DNA of 64,000 nucleotides from Porphyridium purpureum (GCA_008690995.1 VRMN01000007.1:682001-746000); one strand, 5' to 3'; positions 41,796 through 51,703 are shown, counted from the first letter of the stretch. Program-made: numbers and translations. The notes: generated by a model not told the origin, from the letters alone.

Positions 41796-43578
41796 CCTGT
41801 TCAACCAGTGGAGCATCACCATGTCGCATGTTGAGCCTAGGCACGCATGTGCTTCCCCACTGAGAACGTACCTACCACATGTAAATACCATTGATTCCCC
41901 TGCCTTTGTTCAGCAGCACCTTCCACGACCGGATGAAGCCCGAGAACGTGGACGCAGTGCGTCCCACGTACATATCAGAGTGCACGCTGGTCCACTGGTC
42001 CAGAATGATCGATCCGTAGTCGTTCTTGATCATGTTCAGGTCCGTGTGCCCAAACTCTTTCTCATACCAGTCGGCGATGGTGCCATTGCGGTTGATCATT
42101 TGTGAGACGTGAACAAAGTGCGCGTCTGTTAGCTTGAGCCGGTTCTTGAGGTACTCTTGCATGGTATCCGCTGTGTTCTTGTGCCTCAAGTCACGCATAC
42201 CCATCATGTAAAATGTGCCGGTCTTCCAATCCGGAACCGCCTGCAGCGCCTTCTCGACGGCGTCGCCGAGCAGCCCCGCAAAGTCATCCTCTGGCTCGGT
42301 GACAACCCTCACATGCACTGTAATAAATGGCCGACGCACCAGCTTTAGAAACTGTTCGACCGTTCGCTGCATTCCGGAAACGGGCTGCATGGAAGAGCGC
42401 AGCTGTGCAAATTGCGGGTGCGTGCTCGTGCAATTGTCCAGGTTGGTAAACGTCTTGCCCAGAAGCAATGCACGGCAGCTCATGCCCTTGAGGCGCCAGT
42501 TATTCGCCTTGCATTCAGCCATGAGTCGATCGACCACGTCCAGCTGCTCGCACTTGCTCCAAACTGGCACGAGTTCGTGATCCTCGATGGCCTCGACATT
42601 AAAGTACCACGGCCATTGCTCATTCATGTAGAATTTCTCTACCGCAGTCAGCTCGGAGAAGTGCGGCATGATAAAGGGTAGCCGCTCGGGGCTGCGCCGG
42701 CCGGCAAAGCGCCGCCCGTCAGGCGTCTTGATCCAGTCTTCAATCATGATCGACTTCACCTTGAGCAAGTCGAGCTTCAAGTAAGTCGGGACGAGATAAA
42801 ACGGCCGCTTGGTCTGAGGGTGCTGCCAGTGCCTTAATCCACCCGGTGTGAACGCATAGTTGAGCACCAGCGTGAGACCGTATTTATACGCCGCAAGGTA
42901 CGCGCTGTTGAACGAAATCATCTGATTGCTGACGCTGCCGTGCGTCTGGTCAAACACAATGTACTTGGGCGTGTCTTCGGTGCTTATCGGGCCGTCCTCC
43001 TCTGCCTCTTGCCGATTGTCTATACTTGCGTCTCCGCGCGCGGCTGGCTGTGCGACAGACGTGGCAGATGGCGAAGATGGCGAAGATGGCAAAGGCTGGC
43101 CCTGCTTGACCTGAACGGACGAGTCGGAAGCGGAGAGAGGCGCCTGCGATGGCGCTGATCCGCCTTGTTCTGGACGCGACTGTTGCATGTTTGCGCCGAG
43201 CGCTGCGTTGTCTGCGGGCGCGTCCTGGTGCCGGGCCTTGGCCTCCGCGCGCGCCACCTGCGCAAACACATTCAGCACATGTATTTCTGGACCGGCGGCG
43301 CCGCCGGCTGGCGCGACGCCACTCACGTCGCGCCTAGTCACGGTCTGCGCGGCGACAAAGAGCGTCGGAATGACGACGCACGCCAGCAGCGCGGCGGCAG
43401 CCACGAGCCTTCCATCCACCTTTGCGAACGCTGCGCCCGAGCCCACACCAGCCTCCTCAGCGCGCCCGCCCCGCGTCCAGCTTGCGCGCGCCGCCCCTGC
43501 CTCTGCGGCACTCAGCGCGGCATCCCCGCCACGCTCTCGCACCACCAGCCGCCTCGCATACTCATCATGCGGCCTCAT
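41670..43578. repeat. segmental duplication, block B
   Basis: Counterpart of block A (32690-34592), same orientation, about 9 kb away. The coding part has kept an intact frame, while the neighbour fragment has decayed. Confidence 0.8.
41872..43578 (-). CDS. O-fucosyltransferase-like type II Golgi glycosyltransferase, copy B
   Basis: The 568-aa protein starts at the ATG at 43578; the open frame extends upstream without an ATG. A membrane anchor lies at about residues 58-80 (LVAAAALLACVVIPTLFVAA). The stem is Ala/Glu-rich and poorly conserved with copy A, while the catalytic domain is highly similar from DTPKYIVFDQTHGSVSNQM onward. It keeps RPFITVHVRVVTEPEDDFAGL and SVHSDMYVGRTASTFSGFI and ends INGIYMW. 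Conservation of catalytic segments with a freely diverging stem implies that both copies are under selection. It is a paralogue of 32889-34592, with the same likely Golgi role and unknown acceptor. Confidence 0.78.
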   Translation of the reverse strand: MRPHDEYARRLVVRERGGDAALSAAEAGAARASWTRGGRAEEAGVGSGAAFAKVDGRLVAAAALLACVVIPTLFVAAQTVTRRDVSGVAPAGGAAGPEIHVLNVFAQVARAEAKARHQDAPADNAALGANMQQSRPEQGGSAPSQAPLSASDSSVQVKQGQPLPSSPSSPSATSVAQPAARGDASIDNRQEAEEDGPISTEDTPKYIVFDQTHGSVSNQMISFNSAYLAAYKYGLTLVLNYAFTPGGLRHWQHPQTKRPFYLVPTYLKLDLLKVKSIMIEDWIKTPDGRRFAGRRSPERLPFIMPHFSELTAVEKFYMNEQWPWYFNVEAIEDHELVPVWSKCEQLDVVDRLMAECKANNWRLKGMSCRALLLGKTFTNLDNCTSTHPQFAQLRSSMQPVSGMQRTVEQFLKLVRRPFITVHVRVVTEPEDDFAGLLGDAVEKALQAVPDWKTGTFYMMGMRDLRHKNTADTMQEYLKNRLKLTDAHFVHVSQMINRNGTIADWYEKEFGHTDLNMIKNDYGSIILDQWTSVHSDMYVGRTASTFSGFIRSWKVLLNKGRGINGIYMW

Positions 43579-43993
43579 CCTCCTCCTCCTCCTCCACAAA
43601 TCCACACCCCACCCCTGTCCCCCAATCCCCCAATCCCCCGAACCCACTTCCACCCAACCTATACAAATAACGCCGTTCTACTACTAACCCACACCCACAT
43701 AACACCCTTTCTGCCGCACCGCCCTCCCACCCCTCACAAGCGCCAGCTACAACTCCCCTTCTGGTCAAACACGGGGAGCCGTGCGCGAGCTGTGTTAGAC
43801 ACAGGCACGGCGAAAGCGTTGAACGCTTCGATCTCTATCAACCTCCCCCTGCCCACCCTCCTTGCCCCTTCCGCAACGCGGCTCACACGGTCAAGCCGCA
43901 CGCCACGCGCAGAGGTGCTTGTGTCGAAAAGCTCCAAGCTTGTTTACTGCAAGGTGCAAGACCGGATTCTCCACTGCGATAATCGTCGCCCCC

Positions 43994-44329
43994 TCACGCC
44001 TGCACACCCTCCGACAGACGGCTGTTGTAGCTGCTGCTGCGTGCGGCAACGGCGGTCCCCGCGACCAAGGACTTGGCGTGTGTGAGCCGACGCTTGCCCA
44101 ACAACGTCCGGGCCGGCTCCGCGCTCGGCAACTCGAACACGCCGATCAAGCTCGTGTTGGTGAGCAACACACGAGCTACAGGGAGAAGGGACATCCACGG
44201 AAGTAACGCGCCGCCGAGAGGGCATGTGGTGTGGTCGCTGCAGGCGTGCGCGGCGCGTGGGGTGAAGCGGTGCGCCGCAATGGCGGCCGCAAGACTCGAG
44301 AGAAGGAGGTTGCGGCGAGGCCGATGCAT
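43994..44329 (-). CDS. hypothetical 111-aa protein with organelle-presequence-like N-terminus
   Basis: An ATG-to-stop frame with uniformly G/C third positions (about 80 percent). It begins MHRPRRNLLLSSLAAAIAAHRF, a good mitochondrial presequence, and continues with VARVLLTNTSLIGVFELPS and GKRRLTHAKSLVAG. I do not recognise the family; a small mitochondrial ribosomal or assembly protein would fit the size and charge. A plus-strand frame over the same DNA (44073-44345) is also open but its bias fades after 44157. Confidence 0.42.
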   Translation of the reverse strand: MHRPRRNLLLSSLAAAIAAHRFTPRAAHACSDHTTCPLGGALLPWMSLLPVARVLLTNTSLIGVFELPSAEPARTLLGKRRLTHAKSLVAGTAVAARSSSYNSRLSEGVQA

Positions 44330-45680
44330 GCTTCGCGACGTCTGAACTGTCAAAGCCGATGAAACGGGTGGAGCTGGGGAGTTTCAGAGCGAGCGAGCAG
44401 GTGTAGAGTCGGTGGGTGGAGGTGCGCGGATTGCCGCTTCTCTGCGATATTTCGTGGCCTTGTGCCGCCACGGCGATGCGCTTGCAGAGGAGGGAACGGG
44501 GCGGCGGCGGCTATTCGCCCAAGGTAGGTGGTCGCAGTTGACTGTTTGGGCAGGCGAAGACTTCTTTTGCCGCCAGTGGATTTCCAAAGGAATCCCTATC
44601 TTTCTGGATCGTTCCGGGATTGCGTCGGGCGTGTATTCTATCAAGGAGGGTTTCAAGCTGTGCCGCCTTGATGGTGCCAGCGGTGAGGACGCGGGTGCCG
44701 GCGGCGACAAGCGGCTTTCTGAAAATTTTGAGAGAGACTCCGACGAGCGGCGATCCGCGAGCGTCCGCCGAGGCGCATGGTGCGAGCACAAGCACTTGCA
44801 GGTAATCGCATCGAAAATGGCTCTCTGCTACTCGTTTCTTTGCACATCGTGGGTGCCGACGACAGCGAGCAGCTTTCAGCTCCTGCAAGTGCCATAGTCT
44901 CCGTACATCACAGCTGTGACTGCATTGGCGTGTTTGTTGCGGAGCGTAAGATTGGAATATTGAGCGTATGTCAGCGGCCTTTACATCGGGGCTGTAGCAG
45001 ACATGGCCCAGCTGACGCCAAACAAGTTGGAAGGTAGGACCTCGGAGATTTTGGAATAGCCGGCTCGTTCGCTCGTCCTAAATTGAAATAAATGGGATGG
45101 GGAGCCGTTTGAAACGCAAAGCCTTCGGTGAATGCATGCTGTTTCTCACTGTGAACGAGCCGTGAATATTGGATAACGAGGCGTTGCCAAAAGCGGAGGC
45201 TTCCGACGTTAGTGACCTGTGTCCAAGGATGCCAAAAATAATCCTCGAACTGACCGTGACCAAGACAAACTTTCGACGTGGATAATACTCGATTTTATCC
45301 TTCACTTTCCTGTTAAGACTCTCCAAACATTCTCGGCCTTCCGTTCATTGTGGTCCCTGTCTGATCGGCACCAGATGATTCGACCAGCACCAAGGTCGTT
45401 CGAAAGGGATCGTTCGGGTTAGAACATGCGAGATAGACGGCTGCTTTTTCCATGAGCTATTGCTGGTCGAGGTCTCACTGTGTCGGTGACGGCAGAAACG
45501 TGGGTCCCGACAACGTGTGTCAAATGCTGCTGAAGACAGAAACGCGTCTCTCTGCAAGGCGGACAGGTGAAGAACAGTCGCGGGCGTCCGTTTCGGCGAT
45601 TATTACTTGCGTTTGATACTGAATCGGGATTGCCGCAAGATACCAAAGAGCGCTACGGGGTCTCCCGGAGAATTGCAGGC
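44330..45680. other. region with overlapping weak frames, no clear gene
   Basis: Plus-strand frames at 44412-44897 (no ATG start) and 44777-45037 (ATG) look partly coding, and the first is preceded and followed by GTAGGT- and CAG|GTAATC-like splice strings. A small multi-exon gene is possible but I cannot build a supported model. From 45040 to 45680 nothing is recognised apart from the 5' flank of the methyltransferase. Confidence 0.3.
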
Positions 45681-46538
45681 ATGGCCTCGTCATCGGTGTC
45701 GGAAGAAAATGCAGCAAAGAAGTGGAGTCAAACGGCATCGTCGTATGTCCGCTACTTTGAACCGACCACCCTCGTGGCCAGTCGGTATTTGTTGAACTGT
45801 ATGAAGCTGCAGTTCCAGGACTACCCGCTCACAATCCTGGAAGCTGGTGCCGGCGCAGGTGGCGCTGCGAAGGAACTCCTTTGTAATCTTTACGGGCTTT
45901 CGCTTGGGCATCTCTACGTGACGGACGTGGCTGACGCAATGCTGGAGAAGGCCAGGGACAGGTTGTCTGGTAGCCTCCCGAATGGCGAAAAGGTGTCGGT
46001 TGAAAAGGCAAATTTTGCCGCCTTGAAGTACGCCGACGCAACGTTCGACCGCTATTATGCCAACATGTGTCTCCACTACGCTGACGATCCTGACGTCGTG
46101 TTGCAAGAGGCGTTTCGTGTGCTGAAGCAGAATGGTATCGCCGGCTTCACTGTGTGGGGACGCTGTGCGGACAGTCCGCTAATGACGATTGTGCCTGATG
46201 TCTTGCACGAGTTTGGTCTGGACAAGAAGGATCCCAGCAAACGAAGTAACTTCCATTTGGGCGAAGACGACGACGCGCTCCGTCGTCGTTTCATGAACCA
46301 GCATGGCTTTCGCAAGTGCGTTGTCATGCACTATCCGGGTGTGATTGAGTGTTTCGATCCTGATGCCTACGTAGAGCTTATCATTGACGGCGCTGCTTCG
46401 ACGAAGGAACAGATCGAGTCATTCTCTAAAGAAGATCAGAAAAGAGTCCGCCAGGAAGTGCGCGACCGCGCAGGAAAACTTCTTGACGCAGGGAAGCCCT
46501 TGATGCTGGACATGGTTGTTGTTGTGGCGCAAAAGTGA
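45681..46538 (+). CDS. class I SAM-dependent methyltransferase
   Basis: The 285-aa protein (first ATG 45681) has a typical Methyltransf_11-type Rossmann fold. Motif I is LTILEAGAGAGGAAKELL at residues about 50-67, the acidic end of strand 2 is YVTDVADAMLEKARDRL, motif II/III is FAALKYADATFDRYYANMCLHYADDPDVVLQEAFRVLKQNG, and post-motif is GIAGFTVWG. The substrate-binding part after residue 180 is not recognisable; the ubiE/COQ5-like core is common to many small-molecule methyltransferases. There is no targeting peptide. It stands alone between two gaps. Confidence 0.88.
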   Translation: MASSSVSEENAAKKWSQTASSYVRYFEPTTLVASRYLLNCMKLQFQDYPLTILEAGAGAGGAAKELLCNLYGLSLGHLYVTDVADAMLEKARDRLSGSLPNGEKVSVEKANFAALKYADATFDRYYANMCLHYADDPDVVLQEAFRVLKQNGIAGFTVWGRCADSPLMTIVPDVLHEFGLDKKDPSKRSNFHLGEDDDALRRRFMNQHGFRKCVVMHYPGVIECFDPDAYVELIIDGAASTKEQIESFSKEDQKRVRQEVRDRAGKLLDAGKPLMLDMVVVVAQK

Positions 46539-48448
46539 CCGACTTTGTTTGTGATTGCGGAAGGCTCGGCCATCGAATTTCGTTTCGGGTTCAGGCTGTA
46601 GAAGCTTGCGGCACGCAGATCAGGTCGACAGGTATACGTCTATCTTTTGACCGCATCCTCGAAGTTTTGAGGATCTTGGCACCATGCGATGGTGGCAGAA
46701 GAACAGTTCATGAGCGATGCAATCAGAATGAAGGAAGAGCAGAGCTCAAGTCACTTTGTTGAACGAGCTCGCAATCGAGTGTGAGGACTGGGATCGCCAA
46801 ATTGGACAGGAACCCAGAGACACGAATCCGAGCTGCCAGTATCGCTCTCATGATTTGGACGACACCTAGCCGGTGGAAGAGAAGAACGAGTGCGATTTGG
46901 GTTTCCCCCTTGGTCCCGCGCGTCTCTATGGGGATATTTGCGTTGATGTTGCTCTTGGAAGCAACCGCAAACCGACCACTCGGCCGCGGAAAAGTGCGGA
47001 TGTCGCTGTGGACTTTTGCACGCACCCACCCGGACGATGTCGAAGATTTCGTTGCATGCTTTGAAAGCGCCAGGCCGGGCCGCTGAACCGGACTTGGTCT
47101 AAGTTGAGGTGCACGCCTCAAGAAATCGGGAACTGCATCAGTCTTGGATGTGAAGCCGCGCCTGACTCGTAGAATTTTGATTTGTTTACACAGCAAGGGA
47201 ACTTTCAGTACGGTTTAGGAGCTGGGAGCTGTAGTCAGCGGAACGGTTTTATCCGATGTGACGCAAAGTAGCACCATCCTCGAAGTTCGAATATATACTA
47301 TGAAGAACCAGACCGCAATACTGTTTGGTTCAGCCCTTCGATATAAGGAAGCACGCGCGCTGTGGCCAAGCTGGCAAGTCTGCTGGCCAGTATGATAGCC
47401 AGAAAGATCAACGAAAATCATGTATCAGTGCACGAAACACGGAGCCTTTGAGCATGGGCTGCGATGGGCACACCTTGCATGCGCGTTTCGTACTACGCAT
47501 TTTCCAAACATCGACGACATGCCGCACCTTCAGACTCGCCACCGCGTCCATCGACACCTTGGTCTGTGGCGACGGGCACAAACACGCCAGCGTCCAAACG
47601 AGTGTGGCGCGTATCGACGCAATCAATGCACAAGCATACACATTTGCACGGGCTTAGTCCCATGGTGTCCAACAAGTCGTGTGTCAGCATGTAACAAGTG
47701 CAGGCACGATGCACTTGGCCCATCTTCTATGTCCGATATTTTCGGTCAAGACATTCCAAGTGCGCATTCGTATGTACCAATGCCATAGTGGTCACGACCT
47801 TAGCCACCTTCATTGCCTGCCGGTTCTGCACCACAAGCTCGAGCACAGTCGCCTGCTTGCTTCCCCGAAACCCGAACTGCAAGCTCACCGGGCACTCCTG
47901 CGGTTCCCGACCGGACTCACTATCTCTTTCTATCTATCACTCTGACAAGACCCTTCGTCTAGGTGAGAGTGCGAGGCCCAACGCGCCACAGTTCACCCAG
48001 ATCTATCGCCAGAATCGATAGAGTCGGCAAGTGTGGCCTGCTCTGCGAGAAGAGCCTATGGAAGCGAAGAGCTCCACGTCTGGAGAGTATCCAGAAAGCA
48101 GCCGAACAGCTCGGGAAATTGCGAACGCCCAAAATGAGATACACTGAACCGGCTACAGGCACGTGCACTCACAAGCCATGATCATGGACTTTGAGCACAG
48201 GAGGGAGCGCGTAGCCAGGCTCGGCGAATTTGGAATGAATGCGTTCAAGATGCCTCTGAAATGATAAAGCCGTGAAGAACACGCGGAACTAAGACGATGC
48301 GCAAAAAGCTCTGGCTACTTTTCAAGAAGCAGCATGTCGCGTACACGCACCTTACGTGTTGTACGATTGCATAAAGCGTGAGTTTGTGAAAGCATGGAGG
48401 ACAAAAAATGTACACAGCCCTGTCCGCATGACTTTTCTGCCACATGAT
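46539..48448. other. intergenic gap
   Basis: No gene recognised. Part of 47320-47790 faintly recalls retroelement coding DNA but no motif is firm enough to name it. Confidence 0.35.
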
Positions 48449-50107
48449 TCATGCTCGGCTCCTACTCAACGGCTTTGGCTTGGATTTGTCTAAATGGTCG
48501 GCTATGATACGAGCAATGTTCTTCATGTGGCCTATACTCAAGTAGAGGTTGTGAGCACGGTCTGACTCGAGCACGTACATCCAATAGTTTTGTCCCATGA
48601 TGCTCGCTTCTTCCCAATTCTGTAGAAACATTCGTTCACGCGGCATAATCTCCAAGACTAGTGTGTTGCGGCGCGCAAAGCGCTGGTTGTAAAAGGCACC
48701 GCCGTGCGGCCCAAACATGACAGTCACTTGCTTGTTGATGTACTCGATTGTCTGCTTGGTCGAGAATTTCCATGAAGAAAGATTTGTCCAGCGAACGATA
48801 TCGACGTCACCATGGCCTCGCTCCTTGACAAAGGCGTCAACGTAAGCAACGAGAACGCTGTCGTTCACGATACGACGCGCACGACCACGATCCAAATAAA
48901 GTAGCACGTTCTGCCCTGAGTTTCCTATACCATCATGCGAGTTATCATCTCTCACCAGTCCCAAACGTTCAATGAAGCGTTCTGAAAAGTATGGATGGCT
49001 CATGTACGAGCGACACGCAAAGACAAGCTCCTCCACTGCCATGGGCATATCATGAATGAGCCTGTGTCCTCGCTGCGGCAGGCGGTGGCTCGAGATGCCC
49101 AGCAGTTCGTATAGGTCCTGCACCGCGGGTGAAACACGGTTCGACGTAATGATCTGCGTCTCGTCGTCCATCAGGTGCGCCCCTTGTTCCAGAACCCGTG
49201 TCGAACGGTCCAAAAAGTGCTGGAAACTCCATGCATCAGGTGTACTTACGAGCAATGCGCGCCGGGCATACTCGCATTGAGACGCTGTATCGCGGAACTT
49301 CGAGGGGCGCATCATTTCTGCCGGCGCCGTCCAGACGCCAACCCAGTCATCCGGACGCGTATTCTGCTTCTCCTCTTCTTTCCTAGCCATCATCTCCACT
49401 CCTTCGCTCGTGACCTTGGTGCAGGTCTTGGCCAGATCGTCCAGAAATACCGAGTGGTTTATGGTCTTCTCCATGCACGCGTTGGCATGCCACGACGTGA
49501 CGGATGGGCTGCTCACCCAGGCGTCCCGGATGACGAGGTTCTGCCCGTGTCTTTGCATATGCTCGACAAACCCGTCTCGAATTACGCGACCGTGGCCTTG
49601 CATGGTGCCGCCGTTCTCATTCGCGAGCGTCTCCATGAACGCCTGACGCGACGCATGGTCAGGGAAACGCGGCATGTCCACGCGAAACGCCGGAAAAATA
49701 AGCTCTTCGCCGAGAGATATTCTACCGCGAGAGTCTGCCGCCAAGCACGGTGCCCAATATCTGGGCATGCCGGGCAAGCACTCGGAAAGCACCAAGGGGC
49801 TGAATCGCGTCGACGGCTGCGGTGCCCCATGTTGCGAGTCTCGCACGCTGCTCAACATCTTGACTGACGGTACACGCGGCAGGACCACTGCCTTTGAGCC
49901 ACGGATCAAGTCCACGTGATCCACGGGCGCAACAGTGCCGACGGCACGATGCACCACGCTGGACAACCGGAGCACCAATACCGCGGAAATCGCGAGCAGC
50001 GTCAGAAGCACCACCGCGACGCCGCTCACGAGGCTCGGCCGCAGCCGAAGCGGTGGCTTGACATTCCAGTCGCCGCCTTCTAACGGCGGCGTCGGCTGCT
50101 TGAGCAT
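48449..50107 (-). CDS. GT61-type (DUF563) glycosyltransferase, type II membrane protein
   Basis: From the first ATG (50107) the protein is 552 aa. A membrane anchor lies at about residues 26-48 (LVSGVAVVLLTLLAISAVLVL), then a stem and a catalytic domain. The C-terminal part matches GT61: LLYLDRGRARRIVNDSVLVAYVDAF, then VTVMFGPHGGAFYNQRFARRNTLVLEIMPRE, equivalent to the family's HGAGLxNxxF...vvEixP core, with His kept and GG in place of AG. GT61 enzymes include plant arabinosyl- and xylosyltransferases and animal EOGT. The acceptor is unknown. Its 5' flank carries a cluster of CTGTAC repeats that is split by a Tc1 transposon. Confidence 0.8.
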   Translation of the reverse strand: MLKQPTPPLEGGDWNVKPPLRLRPSLVSGVAVVLLTLLAISAVLVLRLSSVVHRAVGTVAPVDHVDLIRGSKAVVLPRVPSVKMLSSVRDSQHGAPQPSTRFSPLVLSECLPGMPRYWAPCLAADSRGRISLGEELIFPAFRVDMPRFPDHASRQAFMETLANENGGTMQGHGRVIRDGFVEHMQRHGQNLVIRDAWVSSPSVTSWHANACMEKTINHSVFLDDLAKTCTKVTSEGVEMMARKEEEKQNTRPDDWVGVWTAPAEMMRPSKFRDTASQCEYARRALLVSTPDAWSFQHFLDRSTRVLEQGAHLMDDETQIITSNRVSPAVQDLYELLGISSHRLPQRGHRLIHDMPMAVEELVFACRSYMSHPYFSERFIERLGLVRDDNSHDGIGNSGQNVLLYLDRGRARRIVNDSVLVAYVDAFVKERGHGDVDIVRWTNLSSWKFSTKQTIEYINKQVTVMFGPHGGAFYNQRFARRNTLVLEIMPRERMFLQNWEEASIMGQNYWMYVLESDRAHNLYLSIGHMKNIARIIADHLDKSKPKPLSRSRA

Positions 50108-50178
50108 CCTCCTCGTCGCCGCAGCATCGGCCGCAGCCACTGCCACTGCCGTCACGCGCTCGCCCAAGCAACACCGAG

Positions 50179-50233
50179 CTGTACTCTAACTGTACATCCT
50201 CTCAAGCTGTACTAAAACTGTACTCGAGCTGTA
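50179..50233. promoter_or_regulatory. cluster of CTGTAC repeats upstream of the GT61 gene
   Basis: CTGTAC occurs at 50179, 50190, 50207 and 50218. A fifth copy is split by the transposon: CTGTA at 50229-50233 continues as C at 51584, beyond the element. GTACAG follows at 51589. The regular spacing near a start codon suggests binding sites or a core promoter element. GTAC is the core of SBP-type copper-response sites, but that link is speculative. Confidence 0.45.
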
Positions 50234-50353
50234 AAGTGCGTCTCAAACAAATAGGACACTGCAAAATTTGTCCATTTTCATAGTAAATTATGAAATTTTA
50301 CTATGAAGACGTGTTTCGGAGGGGGAAACAGGATGCTCAAACAGATAGGACAC
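50234..50353. repeat. left terminal inverted repeat of Tc1 element 2
   Basis: 120 bp; the outer transposase-site copy is at about 50242-50259 and the inner copy at about 50336-50353. Confidence 0.95.
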
Positions 50354-50414
50354 AAGCGTTTTGGCGCGCCCGGCGGCGGCCAGTCGACAAGAAGAGGGCG
50401 ATTTCGGGCGGGAA

Positions 50415-51428
50415 ATGGGGCGCGCGGGTGCGTTGACCGAGGCGGAGAAGCGTGCCATCTGGGGATGGCGCGCGGAGGGGCTCAAGCTGTCCGATATAGC
50501 CACACGCGCGGATCGGTCCAGAAATGCCGTAAAACGCTTTCTGGACCAGCCCGACGCGACCCCAGGCTACGTCGGCAATCAGAATGCACGTAAATTCACA
50601 GGACCCGCTCAAACGTGTGTTTTTAATAAACTTAGAGCGGCTCCTAGGAGCCCTCTAAAGGCTCTCACAATGCAAGTCAATACTGGCAGGTCCCAAAGGA
50701 AGCCGGTAAGCCGTGAGATAGTGAGGCGCAATATGGCCGATGATCTGTCCTTTCGGCGTGCCATCGTCAGGCAGCCTCTTTCCCGTGAGAATCGGCTGCG
50801 TCGCGTGGCATTTGCCATGCAAAATCTGAATAAAATTGAAGAGCATAGAAAAGTCATCTTTACGGATGAAAAGAAGTTCAATTTAGATGGCCCTGATGGG
50901 TATTCTGGTCAGTGGGTCCGGACAGGAGAGTTCCCGGATCGAGTCCGCCGTCATACGGGCGGCGGAAGTGTGATGTTTTGGATGGCAATTTCTTCCGCTG
51001 GGAAGATGGCGCTCCTGAAGACCCCAGCAAGGATCACTTCAGAAAACTATGTGGCCATGCTGGAGTCCTCTCGAGTGGCGACCATCTTCGGTGAAACCCA
51101 TCCAGAAGGATGGACATTCATGCAGGACAATGCCCCTGCTCATGCGGCGCGGAATACAAAGTCCTTCTTCGCGCGCGAAGGATGGCATGTAATGGATTGG
51201 CCAGCGTACTCGCCAGACCTGAATCCGGTGGAGAACGTGTGGAGCATTATGTCGCGCCGAATGTACGCCGGAAACAGGCAGTATGAGTCTCTCTCGGAGC
51301 TGGAGGCTGAAATCATAGAAGTCTGGGCGTCTATCACGAACGCAGAGGTTCGGAGCCTTCTGACGGGGTGGAATGCACGTCTACACCGGTGCGTGAACAA
51401 GGAGGGCGCAAACGTCCAGAACTTTTAG
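50415..51428 (+). CDS. Tc1-type transposase, DD34E, intact
   Basis: The 337-aa product starts at the first ATG (50415). Its N-terminal helix-turn-helix begins GALTEAEKRAIWGWRAEGLKLSDIA, with a second DNA-binding unit at about 60-130. The catalytic Asp residues are in VIFTDEKKFNLDG and FMQDNAPAH, and Glu in SPDLNPVENVW, 34 residues after the second Asp. The GG(G/S) glycine motif before the second block (RRHTGGGSVMFW) is present. The length is normal for Tc1, and the reading frame is undisturbed. Codon use is less G/C-biased than in host genes, as expected for a mobile gene. Confidence 0.95.
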   Translation: MGRAGALTEAEKRAIWGWRAEGLKLSDIATRADRSRNAVKRFLDQPDATPGYVGNQNARKFTGPAQTCVFNKLRAAPRSPLKALTMQVNTGRSQRKPVSREIVRRNMADDLSFRRAIVRQPLSRENRLRRVAFAMQNLNKIEEHRKVIFTDEKKFNLDGPDGYSGQWVRTGEFPDRVRRHTGGGSVMFWMAISSAGKMALLKTPARITSENYVAMLESSRVATIFGETHPEGWTFMQDNAPAHAARNTKSFFAREGWHVMDWPAYSPDLNPVENVWSIMSRRMYAGNRQYESLSELEAEIIEVWASITNAEVRSLLTGWNARLHRCVNKEGANVQNF

Positions 51429-51461
51429 TCCCTAGAGCTCCATATAGTCTCTCTTTGTCAA

Positions 51462-51581
51462 GTGTCCTATCTGTTTGAGCATCCTGTTTCCCCCTCCGAA
51501 ACACGTCTTCATAGTAAACTTTCATAATTTACTATGAAAATGGACAAATTTTGCAGTGTCCTATTTGTTTGAGACGCACTT
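51462..51581. repeat. right terminal inverted repeat of Tc1 element 2
   Basis: 120 bp, inverted partner of 50234-50353; one base difference in the loop of the internal palindrome. Confidence 0.95.
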
Positions 51582-51703
51582 TACGTAGGTACAGTGCGGG
51601 CGAGAAAGAAATTTTTTTTTTTTTCTTCTGCGTGCTTGTGTTAGTGCGGGAGCGTGAGTGTCGGAGGGGGAGAGGGAGGCGCTCTGCTCGATGACGCTGC
51701 GCG

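Larger units (their letters stand above)
50234..51581 (+). mobile_element. Tc1/mariner DNA transposon, element 2, complete, 120-bp TIRs with IR/DR structure
   Basis: The 1,348-bp element is bounded by TA target duplications (50232-50233, 51582-51583). Left TIR 50234-50353 and right TIR 51462-51581 are 120 bp each with one mismatch that I can find. Within each TIR the string CTCAAACA(A/G)ATAGGACAC occurs twice, at the outer end and the inner end, as direct repeats: the IR/DR arrangement known from Sleeping Beauty-like elements. A perfect palindrome (catagtaaa...tttactatg, 50279-50306) lies between. Near-identical TIRs and an intact transposase imply recent insertion. Confidence 0.96.

Noticed and set aside
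43165-44085. Plus-strand open frame of 306 codons
   Set aside because: Antisense to the fucosyltransferase-like gene over its first half; composition is a Pro/His/Arg-rich shadow.
47420-47790. Possible copia gag/protease relic
   Set aside because: Only one weak local resemblance (a GDG-type turn); no zinc knuckle, protease or integrase motif could be confirmed.
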